NCBI GenBank assembly: GCA_900553985.1
Contig: USFW01000047.1
Location: 1-8,298, forward strand
Reading direction: 5' to 3'
DNA from: an uncultured Clostridium sp.
GTDB lineage: Bacteria; Bacillota; Clostridia; TANB77; CAG-508
DNA: 8,298 nucleotides
Of the stretch, positions 1 through 5,435 are shown in pieces. The notes under the pieces were generated by a model. That model ran no database searches, was not told the origin of the DNA, and worked only from the letters and a program-made list of their open reading frames with translations. The position numbers were made by a program, and so were the translations under genes. Position 1 is the first letter of the stretch; each line of letters starts with the position of its first letter.

Positions 1-88
1 TTCAAGTACCGTGAGCATTCCTCATTAGAAAGCCTAACCAATTCTAATCTTCATTTCATGCGAACGTCAAAATCCAAAAAAATCATAA

Positions 89-117
89 TTATCAACTATT
101 TCCTGATACTCTACAAT
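89..117 (+). promoter_or_regulatory. Candidate promoter for the exchanger gene
   Basis: TTATCA at 89-94 and TACAAT at 112-117 are separated by 17 bases, matching sigma-A hexamers at four and five of six positions. It lies 33 bases before the exchanger start codon, which has its own GGAG ribosome site at 140-143. In DNA this AT-rich such matches arise by chance, so support is modest. Confidence 0.35.
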
Positions 118-150
118 AAGAAAAATGATTGTTTAGAATGGAGATAGAAT

Positions 151-1005
151 ATGATAATTGCAATAATTAAATTTATTATATATTCATCATTAATAGTTCT
201 AATTTCAAAATATATATTAGTTAGAATATTAAGAAAATTAAGTGAAAATTTAAATTTAAAACCACATACTATTGGAAATATTACAGGAATAGCAACATCT
301 GTACCGGAGTTTTTAACAGTAAGTATATCAAGTTTTAAAGGACTAATGGGAACAGGTATATATAATATATTTAGTTCTAATTTAATAAATTTACTGCAAT
401 ATATTATTTCAGTAATATTAACTAAAAACTATAAAGAAATAAAAAATAAGGGGATTTTATACAATATAATATTAGTGATAATCACAATAGTAATTCCACT
501 TATATTAATAACTTTAAAAATAGAATTAAGTATATATATTGTACCTATTTTTCTATTTCTATATTTTGCGTTTTGGTATATATCTAATAGAATTCATAAA
601 AAATTTTTACAATTACAAGACAAGGAGATAGAAAATCAAGAAGGAATACAAGAAAAAGAAGAAAGAAAAACAAACAAAAAAACATATGTATATGTTATAT
701 ATTTAATATTAACAAGTGTAAGTTTATATTTGATAGGAAATGAACTAGGAAATACTTTAGAACAATTAGCAAAAATATTTAAAATATCAGAAAGTATACT
801 TGGATTTTTATTGGGATTTATAACAAGTATGCCAGAATTAATAACTTTTTTTGAATCTCAAAAACATTATAAGGAACAAAAAGAAAATAAGATTTTAGGA
901 GTAATTGAAGCAACCAATAATTTGCTTACTTCTAATATGTTAAATTTGTTTGTAATTCAAAATATAGGAATAATAATTTTCTTCATAATAAGATATTCTT
1001 TATAA
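151..1005 (+). CDS. Na+/Ca2+ exchanger-family (CaCA) membrane protein
   Basis: This is a 284-residue, very hydrophobic protein carrying two alpha-repeats typical of cation/Ca2+ exchangers, so it probably moves Ca2+ or another cation against Na+ or H+ across the cytoplasmic membrane. Alpha-1 has G-I-A-T-S-V-P-E at residues 46-53 followed by S76, N77 and N80. Alpha-2 has G-F-I-T-S-M-P-E at 222-229 followed by S261, N262 and N265. The paired glutamates (E53, E229) correspond to the ion-binding acids of the family. Hydrophobic blocks at about 2-23, 40-60, 66-90, 103-122 and 127-145, a charged cytoplasmic-type loop at 150-177, then a second set from 178 onward fit the usual 5+5 helix plan. The start has GGAG at 140-143, seven bases upstream. 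Alpha-2 is nine residues longer than alpha-1 between its Glu and the SN motif, and has Asn where characterised exchangers often have Asp. The ion specificity cannot be read from the sequence. It reads as its own unit ahead of the heat-shock genes. Confidence 0.8.
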   Translation: MIIAIIKFIIYSSLIVLISKYILVRILRKLSENLNLKPHTIGNITGIATSVPEFLTVSISSFKGLMGTGIYNIFSSNLINLLQYIISVILTKNYKEIKNKGILYNIILVIITIVIPLILITLKIELSIYIVPIFLFLYFAFWYISNRIHKKFLQLQDKEIENQEGIQEKEERKTNKKTYVYVIYLILTSVSLYLIGNELGNTLEQLAKIFKISESILGFLLGFITSMPELITFFESQKHYKEQKENKILGVIEATNNLLTSNMLNLFVIQNIGIIIFFIIRYSL

Positions 1006-1018
1006 TTGTTGTTTTTAG

Positions 1019-1181
1019 TGTTCACTACTATGAAATCACAGTTTAATAATAAATTATTGTCGAGATACTATATAAGCGACCAAACAAACGATAGTAAATG
1101 CGATTTTTATATTTTGTAGATTGCGACACACAAAGTATAAAACAATAATTTATTATTAAACTAATATTCATAACTGTTCAC
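1019..1181. repeat. Long inverted repeat, MITE-like
   Basis: Positions 1040-1060 and 1142-1162 are a perfect 21-bp inverted repeat around an 81-base centre. A further 6-bp pairing (1029-1034 with 1167-1172) lies outside a small internal loop. The structure is bracketed by a 7-base direct repeat, TGTTCAC, at 1019-1025 and 1175-1181, which could be a target-site duplication. No coding frame of note lies within. It could be a non-autonomous mobile element remnant or the stem of a structured RNA. The inverted repeat is seen directly; the mobile-element reading is inference. Confidence 0.5.
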
Positions 1182-1200
1182 AAAAAATTCACAATATTTT

Positions 1201-1227
1201 TTAGCAAAAGATATTGACAAGTGCTAA
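1201..1227 (+). promoter_or_regulatory. Second, degenerate CIRCE operator
   Basis: TTAGCAAAA, nine bases, then AAGTGCTAA has exactly the CIRCE geometry (consensus TTAGCACTC-N9-GAGTGCTAA) and matches 14 of 18 arm positions. The outer six bases of each arm pair perfectly. It covers the TTGACA -35 box at 1214-1219, so HrcA bound here would block RNA polymerase directly. It lies 51 bp upstream of the better CIRCE copy, register to register. Confidence 0.65.
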
Positions 1228-1240
1228 AATAGGGTATAAT
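1214..1240 (+). promoter_or_regulatory. Heat-shock cluster promoter
   Basis: A perfect TTGACA at 1214-1219 is followed by a perfect TATAAT at 1235-1240. The spacer is 15 bases, shorter than the usual 17; with a 17-base spacer the -10 would be TAATAT at 1237-1242. Transcription would start near 1247, just before the main CIRCE. The promoter is therefore held between two HrcA operators, consistent with repression in the absence of heat stress. Confidence 0.7.
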
Positions 1241-1251
1241 ATATAAAAAGA

Positions 1252-1278
1252 TTAGCAATCAAAACAAAAGAGTGCTAA
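1252..1278 (+). promoter_or_regulatory. CIRCE operator (HrcA binding site)
   Basis: TTAGCAATC, nine bases, then GAGTGCTAA matches the CIRCE consensus at 17 of 18 arm positions, the one change being C to A in the left arm. It lies at or just after the predicted transcription start and two bases before the hrcA ribosome site. It can therefore act as a DNA operator for HrcA and also form a 5' stem in the mRNA. CIRCE is the hallmark of HrcA-controlled dnaK and groE operons. Confidence 0.95.
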
Positions 1279-1280
1279 AA

Positions 1281-1286
1281 GAGGTG
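1281..1286 (+). promoter_or_regulatory. Ribosome binding site that sets the hrcA start
   Basis: GAGGTG lies six bases before the TTG codon at 1293. The longer in-frame GTG at 1272 lies inside the CIRCE arm, before this site, and would translate the Shine-Dalgarno itself. The spacing supports TTG as the start codon. Confidence 0.8.
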
Positions 1287-1292
1287 AAAAAA

Positions 1293-2297
1293 TTGTTAGA
1301 CAATAGAAAGAAAAAAGTTTTACAAGCAATAGTAGAAGAATACATAAATACTGCAGAACCTGTAAGCTCAAATTCGCTAACAAGTAATCACGGATTAAAT
1401 TGTAGTAGTGCAACAATAAGAAATGAGATGGCTGACTTAGAAAAATCAGGATATTTAGATAAGACACATACATCTAGTGGTAGAATACCTTCAGAAAAAG
1501 GATATAGGTATTATGTTGATGAACTATTAAAAGAAGATGACATAAGTTTAGAAGAAATAAAATATATTAGTTCTAAGTTGGAAACAAAAGTAAATGAAAT
1601 AGAAGATTTAACTAAGATTGCAGCAAATACAATATCAGAGGTTACACATTATACAACAGTTTCAATAGGTCCAAAAGCAACTAGTCAAATAATAGAAGAA
1701 ATAAAATTCATTTTATTAGGAACAAGAATGATGATGGCAATAATATTGACAGATACAGGAATGGTAAAAGAAACAATCATAAAGTTTGATGAAGATATAA
1801 CACAAAAGCAAGTAGAAACAATGAATTATATGTTCAATAATAAATTAAAAGGTCAACCAATAGAAACAATTGATAGACCATTGGAAGAGTATTTATATGA
1901 TGAAATGACATATAGTGTAAATGTTATAAAACCAGTAATAGAACAGATAAAGAAAGCACTTCAAGATGAACAAATATATTTAGAAGGAGCTAACAAATCT
2001 TTTGATTTACCAGAATTTAATAGCTTAGAAGTTGCAAAAAACTTTATAAATGTTTTAGACACAAAAGAACTTGTATCAGATATGTTAAATTCAGGGTTTG
2101 CTGATGATATACATGTGTATATAGGAGAAGAAAATCAAAAAGAAGAATTAAAAGACTTTAGTGTGGTAACATTTAAACACAAAGTAAATGGAAAAGATGT
2201 GGGAACAATAGGAATTATAGGGCCTAAAAGAATGGATTATTCAAAAGTAATTTCAGTTATGAAATATATAAATAAAAAATTGAAAGAAATTGAATAG
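1293..2297 (+). CDS. hrcA: Heat-inducible transcription repressor HrcA
   Basis: This 334-residue protein is the repressor that binds CIRCE and shuts off the chaperone genes, including its own operon. From the TTG start it begins M-L-D-N-R-K-K-K, matching the usual HrcA N-terminus, and the total length is normal. Residues 1-75 are the winged helix-turn-helix, with the signature S-S-A-T-I-R-N-E-M-A-D-L-E at 38-50 and the H-T-S-S-G-R-I-P motif at 59-66. The rest corresponds to the GAF-like dimerisation region with its inserted domain, ending in a conserved-looking I-G-I-I-G-P-K-R-M-D-Y stretch near the C-terminus. It is the first gene behind two CIRCE copies, so it is autoregulated. In known systems HrcA activity depends on GroEL, but no groEL lies in this window. 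grpE follows after 15 bases. Confidence 0.95.
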   Translation: MLDNRKKKVLQAIVEEYINTAEPVSSNSLTSNHGLNCSSATIRNEMADLEKSGYLDKTHTSSGRIPSEKGYRYYVDELLKEDDISLEEIKYISSKLETKVNEIEDLTKIAANTISEVTHYTTVSIGPKATSQIIEEIKFILLGTRMMMAIILTDTGMVKETIIKFDEDITQKQVETMNYMFNNKLKGQPIETIDRPLEEYLYDEMTYSVNVIKPVIEQIKKALQDEQIYLEGANKSFDLPEFNSLEVAKNFINVLDTKELVSDMLNSGFADDIHVYIGEENQKEELKDFSVVTFKHKVNGKDVGTIGIIGPKRMDYSKVISVMKYINKKLKEIE

Positions 2298-2312
2298 AAA
2301 GGTGGAGAAAAA

Positions 2313-2810
2313 ATGCCAGAAGATAAAGAAGAATTAAAAAAAGAAAATAAGGAAGAAAAGAAAAATAAAAAAACACAAGAAATAGTACCGAAAGAAGATT
2401 ATGATGAATTAGATGATAGATACAAAAGAATATTAGCAGAATTTGAAAATTACAAAAAAAGAAGTAGTAAAGAAAGAGAAAATTTATACAATTCTATATT
2501 ATCAGATGTTGTAGAAATCATTTTACCAGTATTAGATAATTTAGAAAATGCAGCAAAAGTTGAGACAAAAGATGAAAACTACAAACAAGGTGTAGAATTA
2601 GTTTTAAAACAATTTAAAGATGTTTTAAAATCAAAAGGAATAGAAGAAATAAAAACAGAAGGAGAAACTTTTGACCCAGAGTTACATGAAGCAGTAAGTA
2701 GCATTCAAGATGAGAATTTAGGGGAAAAAGAAATTGCTCAAGAATATAGAAAAGGATACAAACTAGGAAATAAAGTTATAAGACATTCAATGGTTGTAGT
2801 GGCAAACTAG
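2313..2810 (+). CDS. grpE: Nucleotide exchange factor GrpE
   Basis: This is the 165-residue cytoplasmic co-chaperone that releases ADP from DnaK and resets the Hsp70 cycle. The first 30 or so residues are almost entirely Lys and Glu with little order. A helical segment at about 33-75 forms the long coiled-coil stalk used for dimerisation, containing A-E-F-E-N-Y-K-K-R. The C-terminal beta-domain that contacts DnaK carries F-D-P-E-L-H-E-A-V at 120-128 and ends G-Y-K-L-G-N-K-V-I-R-H-S-M-V-V-V-A-N, the family signature. The ribosome site AGGTGGAG at 2300-2307 is well placed. It starts 15 bases after hrcA stops, so the two are co-transcribed. A 191-base gap with a large hairpin separates it from dnaK. 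Confidence 0.95.
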   Translation: MPEDKEELKKENKEEKKNKKTQEIVPKEDYDELDDRYKRILAEFENYKKRSSKERENLYNSILSDVVEIILPVLDNLENAAKVETKDENYKQGVELVLKQFKDVLKSKGIEEIKTEGETFDPELHEAVSSIQDENLGEKEIAQEYRKGYKLGNKVIRHSMVVVAN

Positions 2811-2839
2811 AAATAAAAAAATGAAAAATTTTTAAGGTA

Positions 2840-2973
2840 ATGATGATTTATCCGACTTTCAAGGCACAATTTGGGTCGAAGTGATTTTGGGGTCGGAGAC
2901 AAAAATCATCATAGCTTAAGTTAAAATAGAAAATTAAGATGATGATTTTTGTCTCCGACCCCAAAATCATCAT
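2840..2973. repeat. REP-like inverted repeat element between grpE and dnaK
   Basis: Positions 2883-2912 and 2939-2968 are a perfect 30-bp inverted repeat, with a further 5-bp stem (2915-2919 with 2934-2938) in the 26-base loop. The arms are unusually GC-rich in the middle (GGGGTCGGAGAC). Each unit is itself partly palindromic: ATGATGATTTT at 2939-2949 pairs with AAAATCATCAT at 2963-2973. A partial third copy at 2840-2856 can pair with 2892-2912 instead, through 10 plus 6 bp. No U-run follows, so it is not a classic terminator. It ends 8 bases before the purine-rich dnaK ribosome site. It could be a dispersed palindromic repeat, an RNase III site or a transcript stabiliser; the pairing is seen, the role is inferred. 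Confidence 0.85.
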
Positions 2974-3001
2974 CAAAATAAGGAAAGGAAGTTAAAAAGT
3001 T

Positions 3002-4855
3002 ATGGGAAAAATTATAGGAATTGACTTAGGAACAACAAATTCATGTGTAGCAGTAATGGAAGGAGGAGAACCAGTTGTAATACCAAATGCAGAAGGAAAT
3101 AGAACAACACCATCAGTTGTTGCATTTTCAAAAAATGGTGAAAGATTAATTGGTCAAATAGCAAAACGTCAAGCTGTTACAAATCCAGATAATACTGTTA
3201 TTTCAATAAAAAGAAAAATGGGAACTAATGAAAAAGTTAATATAGATGGAGATTCATTCTCTCCACAAGAAATATCAGCAATGATATTACAAAAATTAAA
3301 AGCAGATGCTGAAAATTATTTAGGGCAAAAAGTAACACAAGCAGTTATTACAGTACCAGCATATTTCAGTGATAGCCAAAGACAAGCAACAAAAGATGCA
3401 GGAAAAATAGCAGGACTAGAAGTATTAAGAATTATAAATGAACCAACAGCAGCATCACTTGCTTATGGAATGGATAAAGAACAAGATCAAAAAATAATGA
3501 TATATGACTTAGGTGGAGGTACTTTTGACGTATCAATATTAGATATTGGAGATGGAGTATTTGAAGTTTTAGCAACAAATGGTAATACACATTTAGGAGG
3601 AGATGACTTCGACCAAGCAATTATAGATTATTTAGTAGACGAATTCAAAAAATCAAATGGAATTGATTTAAAAACTGATAAAATGGCAATGCAAAGATTA
3701 AAAGAAGCAGCAGAAAAAGCAAAAATAGAATTATCAGGTGTACAACAAACACAAATTAACTTACCATTTATAACAGCAGATAGTACAGGACCAAAACATT
3801 TAGACATGACATTAACAAGAGCAAAATTTGAAGAATTAATTCATGATTTAGTAGAAGCAACTGCTGGACCAGTTAACCAAGCTTTAAAAGATGCAGGATT
3901 AAGTGCATCAGAAATTCATAAAGTATTATTAGTTGGAGGTTCTACAAGAGTTCCAGCTGTTCAAGAAGCAGTAAAAAGAATTACAGGAAAAGAAGCTGAT
4001 AAAGGTATAAACCCAGATGAATGTGTTGCAGTAGGTGCAGCAATACAAGGTGGAGTTTTATCAGGAGATGTAAAAGATTTAGTTTTATTAGACGTAACAC
4101 CATTATCATTAGGAATTGAAACATATGGTGGAGTATTTACAAAATTAATTGAAAGAAATACAACAATACCAACAAAGAAATCACAAGTATTCTCAACAGC
4201 AGCAGATGGTCAAACATCAGTAGAAGTTCATGTATTACAAGGTGAAAGAGAAATGGCAGCATATAATAAAACATTAGGAAGATTCCAATTAACAGGAATT
4301 CCAGCAGCACCAAGAGGAGTACCACAAATCGAAGTTACATTTGATATAGATGCAAATGGTATAGTACATGTATCAGCAAAAGATATGGCAACAGGAAATG
4401 AACAAAATGTATCAATAACAGCTTCAACAAACTTAACTGATGAAGATATTGATAAAGCTGTAAAAGATGCAGAAGCACATGCAGCAGAAGATAAAAAGAA
4501 AAAAGAAGAAATAGAAGTAAAAAATAATGCTGAAAGCTTAATCTACAATAGTGAAAAAACATTAAAAGATTTAGGTGATAAAATAAGTGGAGAAGAAAAA
4601 GCAAAAGTAGAAACAGAAATAGATAACACTAAAAAAGCATTAGAAACAAACGATACAGAAAAAATAAAAGAAGCAACAGAGAAATTAACAAAAGTATTCT
4701 ATGATATGTCAGAACAATTATACAAAACTGCAAATCCAAATGGAGCAGCAGGAGCTAACCCAAACCAAGCTCAAGCAGGAGAAGAAACAAATAACAATGA
4801 TGGAAATGTATATGATGCAGACTACAAAGTAGAAAATGATGAAGATAAAAAATAG
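3002..4855 (+). CDS. dnaK: Molecular chaperone DnaK (Hsp70)
   Basis: This 617-residue cytoplasmic Hsp70 binds exposed hydrophobic segments of unfolded proteins in an ATP-driven cycle with DnaJ and GrpE. The nucleotide-binding domain covers residues 1 to about 357, with phosphate-1 motif G-I-D-L-G-T-T-N at 6-13, I-I-N-E-P-T-A-A-S-L near 143, phosphate-2 D-L-G-G-G-T-F-D at 169-176 and the adenosine motif V-L-L-V-G-G-S-T-R-V-P at 308-318. The hydrophobic interdomain linker D-L-V-L-L is at about 359-363. A beta-sandwich substrate domain and a charged helical lid follow. Residues 578-593 are a flexible Asn/Ala/Gly/Gln tail, and the acidic end is D-A-D-Y-K-V-E-N-D-E-D-K-K. The length fits Gram-positive DnaK, which lacks an insert found in Gram-negative forms. 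The ribosome site AAGGAAAGGAAG spans 2980-2991. The large hairpin upstream may let dnaK message levels differ from hrcA-grpE. Confidence 0.98.
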   Translation: MGKIIGIDLGTTNSCVAVMEGGEPVVIPNAEGNRTTPSVVAFSKNGERLIGQIAKRQAVTNPDNTVISIKRKMGTNEKVNIDGDSFSPQEISAMILQKLKADAENYLGQKVTQAVITVPAYFSDSQRQATKDAGKIAGLEVLRIINEPTAASLAYGMDKEQDQKIMIYDLGGGTFDVSILDIGDGVFEVLATNGNTHLGGDDFDQAIIDYLVDEFKKSNGIDLKTDKMAMQRLKEAAEKAKIELSGVQQTQINLPFITADSTGPKHLDMTLTRAKFEELIHDLVEATAGPVNQALKDAGLSASEIHKVLLVGGSTRVPAVQEAVKRITGKEADKGINPDECVAVGAAIQGGVLSGDVKDLVLLDVTPLSLGIETYGGVFTKLIERNTTIPTKKSQVFSTAADGQTSVEVHVLQGEREMAAYNKTLGRFQLTGIPAAPRGVPQIEVTFDIDANGIVHVSAKDMATGNEQNVSITASTNLTDEDIDKAVKDAEAHAAEDKKKKEEIEVKNNAESLIYNSEKTLKDLGDKISGEEKAKVETEIDNTKKALETNDTEKIKEATEKLTKVFYDMSEQLYKTANPNGAAGANPNQAQAGEETNNNDGNVYDADYKVENDEDKK

Positions 4856-4866
4856 AACTATAATCA

Positions 4867-4895
4867 AGGCTGGAAAATAACATAAAATCCAGCCT
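4867..4895 (+). terminator. Hairpin after dnaK, weak or partial terminator
   Basis: AGGCTGGA at 4867-4874 pairs perfectly with TCCAGCCT at 4888-4895 around a 13-base loop, starting 12 bases after the dnaK stop. Only CAAAATTTA follows, so the U-run of a true intrinsic terminator is missing. It is better read as an attenuator or a 3' stabilising stem that lowers read-through into the following gene and dnaJ. Confidence 0.45.
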
Positions 4896-4929
4896 CAAAA
4901 TTTATAAAAAATAAATAGGAGTATATCGT

Positions 4930-5304
4930 ATGTCAAAAAAAGATTTAAGTATTTCTGAAATGCAAAATATGCAACTTGATTTATATGAACAAAACAAGGA
5001 AAAATGGAATGATATGGAGCCTAATGCAGCTAAAAACCACATGTTATATATGATTGAGGAAATAGGAGAATGTATTTCTATTATAAAGAAAAAAGGAATT
5101 AACGCTATAATGCAGGATTCAAATGTTAGAAGTAGATTTCTAGAAGAAATAACAGATGTCCAAAATTATTATATTGAAATATTAAACAGATTAAAAATAA
5201 CACCAGAAGAGTATTCAAAAGCTTATATAGAAAAACACAACATTAATATGAATAGAAATTATGAGAAAGATAACAAGGAAAAATATACTAAAAGAACATT
5301 TTAG
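4930..5304 (+). CDS. MazG-like NTP pyrophosphohydrolase-type protein
   Basis: This small, mostly helical protein of 124 residues carries the metal-binding pattern of the all-alpha NTP pyrophosphohydrolases (MazG/dUTPase superfamily). It has E43-E44-I-G-E47, then 25 residues, then E73-I-T-D76, which fits EExxE-(12-28)-ExxD. Such enzymes hydrolyse nucleoside triphosphates to the monophosphate and pyrophosphate, often cleaning damaged or excess nucleotides. The substrate cannot be told from the sequence. The C-terminal third is Lys/Asn/Tyr-rich and hydrophilic. AGGAG at 4917-4921, eight bases before ATG, supports the start. It sits between dnaK and dnaJ, a place where most Firmicutes have nothing, and would be reached by read-through from the heat-shock promoter. 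A role in stress nucleotide housekeeping is inference. The family call is good; exact subfamily is open. Confidence 0.65.
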   Translation: MSKKDLSISEMQNMQLDLYEQNKEKWNDMEPNAAKNHMLYMIEEIGECISIIKKKGINAIMQDSNVRSRFLEEITDVQNYYIEILNRLKITPEEYSKAYIEKHNINMNRNYEKDNKEKYTKRTF

Positions 5305-5354
5305 TATTGTAAAAGCTAGAAAATAATTGTGAACTTAGATATGTGAAATTTTAT

Positions 5355-5384
5355 TTGATACATAATACATGTTAAAAATATATA
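5355..5384 (+). promoter_or_regulatory. Candidate internal promoter before dnaJ
   Basis: TTGATA at 5355-5360 and TATATA at 5379-5384 are 18 bases apart, with a TATAAT also at 5381-5386. The 131-base gap also holds a 9-bp inverted repeat (5315-5323 with 5404-5412). No CIRCE is present here, so any transcription from this point would not be under direct HrcA control. AT-richness makes the match weak. Confidence 0.3.
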
Positions 5385-5435
5385 ATTGTTTTTAAATCTA
5401 ATTTTTTCTAGCAAAATTTATACCTTGAGGAAGGA

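Noticed and set aside
1252..1473. Minus-strand open frame opposite the hrcA start
   Set aside because: It runs antisense to well-supported HrcA, is a Leu-rich translation typical of the reverse of A-rich coding DNA, and overlaps the CIRCE operator.
2883..2968. The hairpin between grpE and dnaK as an intrinsic terminator
   Set aside because: Neither strand has a T-run immediately after the stem, and complete termination here would cut dnaK off from the only CIRCE promoter seen.
3432..4604. Three minus-strand open frames opposite dnaK
   Set aside because: All are Leu/His-rich shadows of the Ala/Asp/Lys-rich dnaK sequence, with no family features.
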